Assembly (NCBI GenBank): GCA_016987375.1
Contig: PJRA01000519.1
Span: 160,324 to 194,309 of the forward strand
From: Brachionus koreanus
Taxonomy: Eukaryota > Rotifera > Eurotatoria > Ploima > Brachionidae
Reading direction: 5' to 3'
Length of the DNA stretch: 33,986 nucleotides
Shown: piece after piece, positions 22,201-31,735 of the stretch
Numbering within the stretch: position 1 is the first letter of the stretch
Layout: every line of letters starts with the position of its first letter
Translations under genes and position numbers: made by a program
The notes under the pieces: generated by a model
What the model saw: only the letters and a program-made list of their open reading frames with translations
Databases searched by the model: none
What the model was told of the DNA's origin: nothing

Positions 22201-24666
22201 AGGATTCAGTCTAGAAAAATTTGAAGAGAAAATTCACAAGTTTATTTACGAAAATATGGACACAAATTCTACAATTAGAAATGTATTTCTTAAAAGCATA
22301 TCTTTGGCATTTTTTATTCAATCTTTCGATTTTTAAGGCTGAAATTGGTGCTTTGTTTTTGGAAGATGGAAAACAATTAGATTTTATTAAGTAATAATTT
22401 TTATGCCTATCAAAAAATAGACTTCACTACGATAGAATTAATTAATTTATTTACTTGTTATATTCTGTACCTAGATAAAAAAATAAGTAAAAATAAAATA
22501 GATCGAAATAATAGAAAATTAAAATTAGATAAATTGAAAAAGATATTTTCAGTATACATATTTTTAAATATTTGTTGGCTCAGGAAAAAAAGAAGAAATA
22601 GTAAGGAAGCAATTACAAAGTTTGATCGGATATTCGAAATGTGATTGAAAGAATTTAAAGCCAACTTTAAATTCTTCAACCATTTTGGAATCTAATGATA
22701 CATATTTACATGGTCTATCCCTTACAATAGACTGTTAGCATTTTAAAATAGTTTAAGGCCTCATTATTTAAAATGTTGAAGGAAGTAACAAGTTTTAGTT
22801 AAAGAATAAGCCTGATGTTAATATTCTTTTAATACTAGTTTCTTAAAATGAGTTTAAACAAGTGAAGAAATAATCTACAATAGATCCAATTAAAGACATA
22901 TAAAGATTTTACTGTTTTGCTAAAACATGGATCCCATTTTTCGTTCATTGAGTTAAAATTTTATTTACAGTCAAATTTGATACCTAAAAGTTTAATTTTC
23001 TTTTATTTTTCAATTTTATTTCTATATGAATTATAAAAATCAGGAAGTTCTTTATTGAATATTGACAAGACAACTAAACATGACTTTTAAACTGAAATCT
23101 TTATTTTACATTAGAAAAGCCACTTTGCTAATTCAATATTCATTTTACTTTCTAAATTTCTATTTTTCTTTCAAATAAAAAAGAGTATTCATTATTGGTT
23201 TTAATTCTTCTAGGAATATCGTCAAAAAATAAGCTGAAAGGTAAGGGAAAAATTACAGATCCTTGAGAGGACCTGGTGTAATTGAATTTTCATCACTTAG
23301 ATGATTATTAACACAAACTCTGAATTTTTCGAGTCTAGAAGTAGAAATATTTTCTTTTTCTTATTTATTTATTTGTTTTCTGAACCGAGCTAATGCTTTT
23401 TCTGAATAAAAAATAAAAATTTAAATCAGAATAAAGTTAAATAAAATAAAATAAAAATATGTAATTTAAAATTTATTAAATTTTCCAATATAACTTGCAA
23501 ATTAATAATTTACATTAATAAAGATATAAATGCTTAATGTAATATACATTGACAAAATAAAATTTTAGAATTTGCATAATACTTAGGCAATTTATTTTAA
23601 ATCTATCATTAGGAATAAATATAGTGTAGTTATCTTGCTTCTCTAAAGTCTATTTTATCAAATTATCTTTTAAATTAATTAAGCCTAGTCAAACTTTTCA
23701 ATTTGGTTCTCATTTCAAAAGCTGAATTAATGTCAAAAAGTAAGTAAAAATAAAATGCTTGATTTGAGTAACTTTAAATCATTTTTTTAGTTGATAAAGA
23801 AAAACTCGATATTTTCTCAGAGCTTTTGAAATCAGTGAGTCCAAATGAAGAAAATGAATTAATATCCATTGATGAATCATCTGAATACATGAAATTGAGT
23901 GGATTTTTTGATGCAAACAAAGCTGTCAATGAAGATATATTAAAACTAAAGTAATTATTTGATTTTACACTCTAAACGCAAAATTTCTTTATCGTTTTAC
24001 TCTATTTTTATTGTTGAAAAATAATTTAATCTTGATCAAAGTCTATAAAATAAACTTTGAAGCGATTTATTTTGATATTTTGATAATTATGATTTTGAAA
24101 GTCTAAATTTTAATTTTTAAAGAAAGCAACTTGATGCAATCTTACCAAAATTAAATGAAAGCTATCGAGTTTTGGTCGAAAAAGAAGTTATCAATTCAGT
24201 AATTCCAAATAGTCCTATAAAAGATGAAATGACTTCGAAGGTCAAAGAATTTATGAAAGAATATTTTAATTTGAGAAAAACTTCAATAAACTCAAGGCTT
24301 ATGAAAACTTTGAGACAAAATCAAGAGCTTGCCTTGAGTGAAAATATCCAATCAGATTACAAGGAGAATTTGGAGCAGATAAACGATATTAAAATGGACA
24401 ACAAACAAAATGGAGAAAACCAGCCAAAAAAGAAAAGCGTAAAATTTTGTCTAGGTATACTTGGCAACATTTCTATTCAAATACTTATGTGTTTTATAAA
24501 AGATTTTGATGAAAAAAAACACGATGAAAAAGAATCTCATAATTCTTTCGAAATATTGGATTTACAAGGTTTAGGTGAATTATTTTTTTTTAATTATGAA
24601 TTTAAAAAATATACATCAAAAATAATTTACAAATATATAACTTATTTTAATTCCTAATTAGCCTAA
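19231..24666 (+). CDS. HAUS6: HAUS augmin-like complex subunit 6 homologue
   Basis: Exons seen: 19231-19741, 19796-20057, 21806-21901, 21955-22282, 22338-22390, probably 23722-23739, 23791-23950, 24123-24454, 24503-24574 (or 24568) and a terminal 24662-24666. Residues 1-170 match the HAUS6 N-terminal domain: MFNRPNQKAFEVIVHFLLCQ, then CWPI, VFNWLLEIAQK, and SLLMTPGGLKVCELFFALSQ, equivalent to human LFLSPGGPKFIHLMYHFARF. The rest is Lys/Glu-rich and coiled-coil-like. Augmin recruits gamma-tubulin to existing spindle microtubules for branching nucleation. The 22390-to-23722 junction does not keep phase, so an exon there is missed or misplaced. Two introns (1.75 kb and about 1.3 kb) contain antisense LINE remains, while the others are about 48-55 nt, apart from 172 nt before 24123. 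The 48-nt intron at 24455-24502 is inferred because it would otherwise encode an out-of-character hydrophobic stretch. Confidence 0.82.
20160..21560 (-). mobile_element. Decayed LINE reverse transcriptase inside HAUS6 intron 2
   Basis: The minus strand shows a broken reverse-transcriptase ORF with many stops and shifts. Recognisable in order are TQGARFSLLYYLY (from the VPQGSVLGPLLFLLY region), LMLMTRR (ADDT region), KWSTQLNVDKCKVLL (WQ..FN..KC.V) and KLVPELRDLNYQ (TKLVPELR.L.Y). RFKFFTNKVVNA (R..FF..RVV..W) lies near 20220. The order shows a 3'-complete, 5'-truncated CR1/L2-like element inserted antisense to HAUS6. It is not functional. Confidence 0.75.
22470..23365 (-). mobile_element. Second decayed LINE reverse transcriptase inside a HAUS6 intron
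   Basis: Minus-strand pieces resemble a different LINE type. FRVCVNNHLSDEN with a TPGP turn near 23330-23270 corresponds to the FRV.VN..LS....VPQGS region. A short frame near 23200 reads FLEELKPIMNTLFYL. NKELPDF followed by IKLLGIKFDC near 23050-22960 corresponds to the LGI.FD connection region. Numerous stops and shifts show long decay. It lies antisense to HAUS6 and accounts for most of the intron between the exons ending at 22390 and starting near 23722. Confidence 0.6.
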
Positions 24667-24969
24667 CTTAATATGAGACATTTTAGCGATCACTCTTTTT
24701 AGCTAAGATAATGCTAAATTGAGTCAAATGTTTAATTTTTGTAAAGTAAAAGTTCAGAAACGAAAAATTTATTTTACATGCAACAATAAAATACCCCCAA
24801 GTTTTAATTTCATTATCTCAATTTTAATTAGAAAAATGCATAAAAATTATATACTATTTTTATATTAATGAACACCAAATTAATTAAATTGTCAATAAAA
24901 TTAAAAAAAAATTGCATTGATCGCATCATTATGTTTCTTTTTCACTTATCTCATCATTTCTAGCAAATT
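24667..24969. other. HAUS6 3' flank
   Basis: AT-rich 3' flank of HAUS6 up to the MITE. There are aataaa-like words, as expected for polyadenylation, but they are too common in this AT-rich DNA to single out one signal. Confidence 0.4.
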
Positions 24970-25310
24970 GGGATTGTGAAGTTCGTTTCAACTCGACCTT
25001 TTAATTCAGAAAAACTTGAATAACTTTCTTACTAGAAAAGATAATTTATTTCTGTAAAATAATCAATGTTTCTTAATCCGAAAATCTATATCTGCTAATG
25101 TCTGCAATGTAATTGTACAGTTGATTAGAATACTTTTTAATTGTGTGCACAATGCAGAAAATTGCAGAGTACTTTGCAGACTTATTCTGCTGCATTTAAC
25201 AAATTTGCTCATAATTAAGCATTATACAGACTAAATTATCTATTTTAGTAAAAAAGTTATTCAAGTTTTCCTGAATTAAAAAGATCAAGTTGAAACGAAC
25301 TTCACCACCC
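24970..25310 (-). mobile_element. Foldback MITE, complete copy with ~90-bp terminal inverted repeats
   Basis: The left end GGGATTGTGAAGTTCGTTTC and the reverse complement of the right end, GGGTGGTGAAGTTCGTTTCA, continue in parallel (actcga/actTGAtc, ttttaattcag, aaaacttgaa, then a taactt / actaaaa.agataattta run) for about 90 bp. The core contains gtgtgcacaatgcagaaaat and cagacttattctgctgcatt, matching the reverse complement of copy 1 at 18507-18760. The element is flanked by AAATT on both sides, a plausible 5-bp target-site duplication. No ORF; mobilised in trans if at all. Confidence 0.85.
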
Positions 25311-25387
25311 AAATTTTATGATAATTTTTTTAAATAAAATCTAAATAATTGGGGAAAAAATTAAAAATTTGTGGTATCGATTTTGAT

Positions 25388-25850
25388 TAGTGTTGGGTGG
25401 CGGCCAAGTCTGGACGGGCGGTCAGGCCGGCGGCTAAAATTTTGAACTGCGATGTTGGCCGGCCAAATCATTGACGGACGGCCAATTAGCATAAATTCAA
25501 TATATAATAATTTAGTCTTTTTTTTAATTTTAATTTGAACAATTGAAAGGAATAAGATTTTATTATTACATATTCAAAAAAAATCAACTTTAATTAAATT
25601 GATAAAGTTAGCTAAAACAAATTTAACTTTGTAGTAAATCATATGAACAATTTTCATAAAATATGTCGAATAAAATCAGTTAAAATTGATTATCTAATAA
25701 AAAATGAATTGCCTTTTGTCTGTGATATGGCAGTACATTTGGCCGTCCAACATTGCAGTCCAAAATTTTGGCCGCCGGTCTGACCGCTCAATTGGCCGTT
25801 CACCTTTATCACCGTCCGTTTAGGCGGTCTTGATCGCGGCCAAAAAAATT
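25388..25850. mobile_element. GC-rich foldback element built on GGCGGTC/GGCC words
   Basis: Two GC-rich arms stand out sharply from the AT-rich DNA. The left arm (25388-25490) reads gtgttgggtggcggccaagt, ggcggtcaggccggcggct, aaaattttgaactgcgatgt, tggccggccaaat. The reverse complement of the right arm (25733-25850) reads gcggtcagaccggcggcc, aaaattttggactgcaatgt, tggacggccaaat. Over about 60 bp the arms agree at most positions. The middle is about 240 bp of AT-rich DNA with no ORF. The left start AGTGTTGGG resembles hAT-type termini, but the right end does not show the matching CCCAACACT, so the superfamily is unsettled. Confidence 0.75.
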
Positions 25851-25994
25851 TTAAATTAGGAAAAATTAATAAAGCCAAATTTATTTGATTTTATCAAACT
25901 AAATTTTTTAATTAATTGTAAAATAGACGTCTAATTGTCTTCTAACCTTTTTATTTCAATATTTGATTTTATAATATAAAATTGTTTAATTTTA

Positions 25995-26084
25995 TAATAT
26001 AAAATACTTTTATTTTCATTGAAAAAAAGTATACAAAAAATCAAATAAAATGGTCAAAAAATTCATCTGGTCTTTGAGTGTTAA
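25995..26084 (+). mobile_element. Solo piggyBac-type 3' terminus
   Basis: The block tacttttattttcattgaaa ... caaataaaatggtcaaaaaa ... ttcatctggtctttgagtg ends at TTAA (26081-26084). It is nearly identical to 33010-33099, and its last 12 bases match the end of the piggyBac copy at 772. No left end or transposase is visible next to it. Confidence 0.65.
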
Positions 26085-27011
26085 ACATAAGAATCAAAAA
26101 ATGTTCAAAAGCTCTTCTACTTTTTTTGGAAATATTTTTTTTATAACAAACAACCTAAAAACTGAAAGATTTTATTTACGGAAATTACACTAAAAGAAAA
26201 AAATACAACCTTTGTGAGTTAATCATTGAAGAAGCAAAGATATTTTTAATATTCAAAAATCAAATAATCATAATTTTTTATATAATTATACTTTAAATCA
26301 TATGCAAGATTTAATTTTAAATTAAAAAAAAATGAATGGAAGTTCTTTATTTTACTACTATTTAGAAGAATAATACTTTACATATGCATAAAAAATTCAA
26401 AAAAGATTTTTTTTTAAAGCAATATTTTAAAAATTTGCTTTTACTTAACATTAAAGTTGAATCAGAAGTTTAAAAACACTTTTTTTATGGTAAAATTTAA
26501 TACGAGAACGTTTTTGTCTTATCTTTACAAAAAATTTTCGTAAAATTAATTAATTAATCATGAAATTTGGTTTCGAAAGAAAAAGAAACTTTTGAATAAA
26601 TTTTTTTAGATACTTTTAGTTTTTAAAACTCATTCTAATTTAAAAAAAATATCTTCTTAAGAAAATCAATTTTGCATATTATGAATTTTATATATGAGTT
26701 TTAAAATTAAAATTTCTAAAGAAAAAATTCGTCTATGAAACATTATTTTTCATATTTCATAGGTCTATTCTAAAAAATCTATCTCCAAATATTTATTTTT
26801 TATTTAACATTTTAGATGCCGAAATGGAGCTAATTTGATTTTAAAAAATTGTATGAATTTCTGAGACGTAAATTTAATGCAAATCGTATTTTTATTTGTA
26901 TAATAAATTTTTTTAATAAATTTTTAAAATTCTTAAACAAAATTAAAAGTTTTAAAAAACTTTGACGATATTTTTTGCAAATAGAATAGAAACAATTACT
27001 CTTGACCATAG
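26085..27011. other. AT-rich DNA upstream of the SOCS-box gene
   Basis: No gene or repeat is supported. It should contain the promoter of the 27012 gene. A minus-strand open frame at 26830-27069 overlaps the real start and is not credible. Confidence 0.4.
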
Positions 27012-27986
27012 ATGTCCGATCTAACAAATAGGTTGCGCAAGTGTATAGAGGACTTAGACATAGATACATTTGATTATAATCTTGAGAGCCACATAAAGCT
27101 AATTATTGATCTAAAACCAAATATCCTAAACGAAATAGTGACAAAATGTTTGAGTATCAAAAGTTGCAATTATCCAAATGGTTGTGATTTTCTAGAATTA
27201 TTCATGCACAAAGTAGGCCTTTCAGAACTTAAATACATCACTTGTGATGTATCATCAAAACCGATAGTCAATATGTACTTGTTAAATAAGAGAAAGTTTA
27301 GTAATTCTTCAGTATATTTTTTATTTCGATGCAGTGACTTAAATTTAATAAACCAAGTTGTGAAAAGCGAATTGCTTGATTCGTTGACCACATGTGAGAA
27401 TTGGCATTTGATGTTTGTCACATCATACCAGGAGAGATTCTTCAATCCTCATTTTACAAACACTTTCGAGGGTTTTATGGTCAAATACATTTTAATATGC
27501 AAATTAAAATGTTCCCTCATTTATCGAAGGCCTTGTTTGACATGGTTTGCTGGCTCAATGCATTTATATACTGACGAATATTTTCTGCAAAACGAAGAAA
27601 AAAGGCTTAAGTATTCCTTGTACAAGCTTTTTGAAGCATTAATACTGAATGGTTTATTACAGAAAATAGAATACCAAAATTTAACAAAAATGCTTAATAA
27701 TCGAAACGAAGAAATTCAGCAGTCTCTAAGTCAAAAAAATTTATTCGGCAATCAGACAAATTTAAAACAAGATAAGGAAAAAAATTTCAGCTTTCCTTCA
27801 TTGGATTGCCTATTTCCTTTGTCCTTAAAAAACTTGTGTCGGATAGCAATTAAACGTGGCCTCAAGCACTATTCGTCCCAAGAAATTCAGCAGCTTTATC
27901 TTCCTGATAGTCTTAAGAAATTTGTATATTTTGAAGATGAGTGCTCAGCATTGTATAGAAATTTTGAAAGAAATTTAAGTACCTAG
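27012..27986 (+). CDS. SOCS-box protein, probable Elongin B/C-Cullin5 substrate receptor
   Basis: Intronless, 324 aa. Residues about 270-308 form a SOCS box: the BC-box SLKNLCRIAIK (271-281) fits (S/T/P)LxxxCxxx(A/I/L/V), and LPDSLKKFVYF (297-307) is in the place of the Cul5-box LPxP motif, as in ASB-family proteins (SLKHLCR...LPLPxxLKxYL). Such proteins couple a substrate to the Elongin B/C-Cul5-Rbx2 ubiquitin ligase. The first 265 residues have no clear ankyrin, SPRY, WD40 or SH2 signature. Leu-rich, helical pieces such as VNMYLLNKRKFSNSSVYFLF and DLNLINQVVKSELLDSLTTC could be degenerate ankyrin repeats. A Lys/Asn-rich linker (about 227-258) precedes the box. The substrate is unknown. The start is the first Met, directly after an upstream AT-rich flank. 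Confidence 0.75.
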   Translation: MSDLTNRLRKCIEDLDIDTFDYNLESHIKLIIDLKPNILNEIVTKCLSIKSCNYPNGCDFLELFMHKVGLSELKYITCDVSSKPIVNMYLLNKRKFSNSSVYFLFRCSDLNLINQVVKSELLDSLTTCENWHLMFVTSYQERFFNPHFTNTFEGFMVKYILICKLKCSLIYRRPCLTWFAGSMHLYTDEYFLQNEEKRLKYSLYKLFEALILNGLLQKIEYQNLTKMLNNRNEEIQQSLSQKNLFGNQTNLKQDKEKNFSFPSLDCLFPLSLKNLCRIAIKRGLKHYSSQEIQQLYLPDSLKKFVYFEDECSALYRNFERNLST

Positions 27987-29571
27987 AATCTAATACAGAT
28001 AATTAATAACTATGGGGCTTTTAGATATTTTATTTATTTTTCATCTTTTAAAAAATTTAATTTGTACATTAGGCAAAAAATTATTTTACAAAAAAGCCTA
28101 ATTTGATTATGTTAATTTTTAAAAAAGTTAATAATTATAAAAATTTTTATTATAATTAAATTCTAAACAAGTTCATGATCTAAATTAAAATAAAGTCAAA
28201 AAGTATAGTCTTAATTAAAATTTAATAAAAAATTTAAAAAAAAAATTAAAAATTAACTTTTAATCAATTTGTCATATTACCAGCCAATTGACAGAATTTC
28301 CAATTTTCATAAAAATTTCAATACAAAATGGAAAAAAAAAAGGTGAACTAAAGAGAAATAAAAGAGAAAGAAAAAATTAGAGAATAAACATATTGGAGAG
28401 AGACTGATGAGAGAATTTCCATTAAAAAGAAAATAAATTTTTGATCAATACTTTTTTTTCCCAAAAAAGTCAACTTAATACGGGATATTTTAAAGTTAAT
28501 TCTAAATTAATAAAATTAAAAGCTAACTGATGAGAACAAAAGCCAAATTTGACAAAATGCTAACAACAGCTTTTTTTAAACAGAAAGCGTAGTAAACACT
28601 CAACTGTATATATATATATATTAATAACATATTTATATTTCCTTACTGGTTCAAATTTTTTCAAAGTAATTAGAAGATACTTCTGCTTTGTAAAGCAAAA
28701 TTTAAATAATCTCAATCTTTTCTTTATTTCTAATCTGAATAAAACATTCACAGTTAATTTGAAATTTAAATTTTTTAGATAGAGAAGATTATTTTATTTT
28801 GTTCAAGATACTTTTAAATAGTGTTTTTATTTTTGTTTTAGAGAGTTTTGCGATGAGTTAACAGTTGTAGGCAATAGATTTTTATTAGTAGGAATGTGTG
28901 AGATCCATTACAAAAGATGTATAATCAAAATTTTAATTGTTTTACTATCAAGAGTTACAAAGCTGTAGGATTTAATAGTTTGTTTAATCATTAAATGAGC
29001 AAAAATTCCCTTTTTTTTATTTATCTAAATTATTTCTTTTTTTTTTTAAAAAAAATTATTTGGCTATAAATTGTAAGTGTATTTTCATAAAATTGAAATT
29101 TAAAAAATTTTAAATAAGCTAATAATTCTTGTGGCCATTTTGCTCTCTGCTGTTTGTAGTTTTTCCATAGCCCATAATTGTCTGACAAATGATTTTTAGA
29201 GAAGAATTTTTGTTTTCACATATTCATTAAATATACATGTTATAATTTTTTTTCTCATCAGATCTTTTAAAGGTATTAAAAATTGTTATTAAAAATGGTT
29301 TTGGATGGTCTCACTAATACGAAAAACTATTATCTTAAACTATATTCCTCAAAATTTAATGAAAAATAAAAGGGATAGTTTTTCGTTAGGAGATAAATTA
29401 TTTTTGTAATATTCAAAAGATGTTTTTATTCAAACGTAGATAATTGTTTTATGAAGTAGATATTTATCATGAAAGTGCTATTTTTTTGATTTTTCACAGT
29501 TCAACTTCAAAAATTTTCCAGTTTTAATTATACTAATTTCTTAATTGCGTAACTTATTAAGCTGAATATAC
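27987..29571. other. AT-rich intergenic DNA, no gene seen
   Basis: No supported gene. A purine-rich patch lies at 28325-28435, a (TA)n run at 28606-28622, and a small frame with signal-peptide-like residues at about 29113-29200, which lacks an in-frame Met and is rejected. Confidence 0.45.
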
Positions 29572-29662
29572 CTGATATACTGTATTCCCTCGTTCGATTA
29601 TGCTGCACCATTAGTTAAGACAGACCTTTGGACCAAAGTACATCTCGCCCATGCTATAATAT
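29572..29662 (-). repeat. Dispersed repeat, copy 2 (inverted relative to copy 1)
   Basis: The reverse complement contains atagcatggGCgagatg, ggtccaaagg, tctgtctt, taatggtgcagcataatcga and acgagggaataCAGtatat. It follows the same order of words as 964-1048. It is somewhat longer and GC-richer than copy 1, so probably nearer the original. Confidence 0.55.
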
Positions 29663-30524
29663 TAACTTTTAAAAAAATATTTTTTTTAGTTCTTTGAATT
29701 ATACTTGCAACGAAAAAAGACTAGAACTAAACTTTCATAATCTAAAAAATGTCTAAAGCTTCCTTTAGTCTAAAACTTTTGTACTCCTATGGACAATAAT
29801 CAGTCAACTTGATAATACTGATAATGATGTTGAAGACATAGAAAAAATTCAATCTATCTTAATTTAAAACTTATTCTTACTACTTACTTTGCACTTAAAA
29901 CTTACTTTACTTTGTCGTATTACATTCTTACCTAATTGGATATTCTGAAATTTAAAAAAAATTAAAATTTAAATTGATTATTGATTTAATTAACTAATAA
30001 AAGAGAAAATAAATATTTTTTAAATAAATATTATAATTCTTTATACTTGAATCTCACAATACTCTTTATTAAAAAAAGTTTATCAAAATAATGTCTTTCT
30101 TAACAATATCCATAAACACTGGTTCACTGATGGTAGTGAATACGGGCTCGGAATGGCGGCAATAGAAAGCTTCACTATTTAAACAACTGTTTTTCGCTGC
30201 ATTCGGCAGCTTTTGAAACTTTTTCTCTCAAAATTTTAATAAAAACTGACTGACTCATGCTCAAGCTACCAGTCAGCCAAGATTTTTTTTTGAAGAATGA
30301 AACCTGGACTGATTAAATATTATTTTATTTTAACCATATTCTCTACTTGGTTCACTGATCTTTTCAAAATATAAATATAAATTTTTAAAAAATTTTATTT
30401 TTAGTAAATTATTAGATTTTAATTTTCCTATGGAAAATAATTAGTTTGAACAATATCTAGACATAAAAAAAAAACTAATTGTTTGATCTCGATAAACAAT
30501 AACAAAAAAATCTGAACTAAAATT
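29663..30524. other. Intergenic DNA, no gene seen
   Basis: AT-rich, with a GC-richer patch at about 30115-30290 that could be transposon debris; a plus-strand frame there reads HWFTDGSEYGLGMAAIESFT before a stop. I support no gene here. The right part is the 3' flank of the gene ending at 30525. Confidence 0.35.
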
Positions 30525-31735
30525 TTAATTTTGAATACCGACGGCAATCGGCTTTTGAAAATTTTCCAAAATATTGTTATGCTTGGCAGGCTCATTGTAG
30601 AAATCAGAAGCATTGTTCCATGAAGGCTGATAGCCACCAGTAATCGGTTCATTTGTATTTGCTTGAATAATCGGATTGAAATTAGGCGCTGGTATAGTAT
30701 TTGGCGCACCTTGACCCAAACTTCCACCAAATCTCGCATCATCAAAGTATCCGATTGGATCTCTTCTCTGTCTTCTTTGCTCATCAGTCACACCACTAGG
30801 TGGCTTTTTATAAATCAATGTATTTGGACTTGCATTTCCCAATGGAGTTTCGTTTGGATGCATTACATCCCACATGCCAAGGCCTTTATTTGAATCAGCT
30901 CTTGATTGATTACCAACCACTCGTCTTGGTTCTATTTGATCGAGAACAAAAGCTCCTTGTCTCTATTAAAAAATAAAATAAATAGTGTATTAAATAATTG
31001 TCTTAATATTACTTTTCCTTTGTTTGGATAATTATTTTCAATTCTTGAATCATATCCATGATCAAATGACATTTTATCAACAAATACTTTTTGAGGCTCA
31101 TTTGCTTTTGTAAAACTATTCAAATCATTCACTGGTACAATTCCAACGGCATGGGAATTATTCGGATTAAAAGAGTGTCGTTTGGCAGAACCATTTTCAC
31201 TGCTTGGCTTGCCAAAGTGATACATATAGCCATGATCTTTTTGATATGTAGTCTGAAATTCACTTTTGTTCAAGTTAGTTTGCTCATTTGTTGAATCAGA
31301 TCTTGGTGCTGATGAATTTGATCTTCTTTTTTGTTTCCAATCTCCACTTTCTGGTAATTGCCATTCCCACCAACGTTTTTCTAACTCTTTATTTTCATTT
31401 TTAGCACTAATTCGATTTACTGGTTCATTAAGCATGTAAGCATTTTCACGGATGAAACCAGCTGTACGACCTCCATGCGGAAAATTACGGTCCTCGACTG
31501 CTTGGGCAGGAACTATGGCTGGTTGAGTGTATATGGGTGGTGCTTGATGCGAATATTTGTTCTCGTCTAAGACACTTTGATTACCAATATCCTCGCAAAA
31601 GATCCTATATGAATTAGGCCTAGTTAAAAAAATGTTTTTAGACTTAAAATAAATGCAATATGAATGTCTAAATTACGTATATTTGGATGAGACTATTTTT
31701 TTGTGCCTAATGTCTTGAATATTCATTGTGGTCAT
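30525..31735 (-). CDS. Uncharacterised 367-aa protein, three exons
   Basis: Exons complement(31677..31735, 31013..31619, 30525..30962), introns 57 and 50 nt, GT-AG and in phase. The protein begins MTTMNIQDIRHKKIVSSKYT, continues PNSYRIFCEDIGNQSVLDEN, and is hydrophilic, Asn/Pro/Gly/Arg-rich and apparently without signal peptide or membrane helices. Distinctive blocks are GGRTAGFIRENAYMLNEPVN, EKRWWEWQLPESGDWK, KMSFDHGYDSRIENNYP, RQGAFVLDQIEPRRVVGNQS and GLGMWDVMHPNETPLGN. The Tyr/Trp/Gly/Pro-rich short-motif texture recalls small microtubule-associated ciliary proteins, but that is only an impression; I do not recognise the family. Codon usage, splice consistency across three exons and composition support a real gene. 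Confidence 0.8.

Noticed and set aside
25690..25878. Minus-strand 62-residue frame
   Set aside because: It lies within the GC-rich inverted arm of the foldback element. It is explained by the arm's composition.
29113..29200. Signal-peptide-like reading (ILVAILLSAVCSFSIAHNC)
   Set aside because: There is no in-frame Met after the upstream stop, the frame ends within 10 residues of the hydrophobic run, and no convincing flanking splice sites give a longer protein.
29590..29610. tRNA B-box-like word cgttcgattatg
   Set aside because: No A box, acceptor stem or cloverleaf could be built around it. No tRNA gene is supported anywhere in the window.
30115..30290. HWFTDGSEYGLG reading resembling an RNase H start
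   Set aside because: Only about 20 residues before a stop, and the next expected RNase H motifs are not found. Too short to annotate as a retrotransposon domain.
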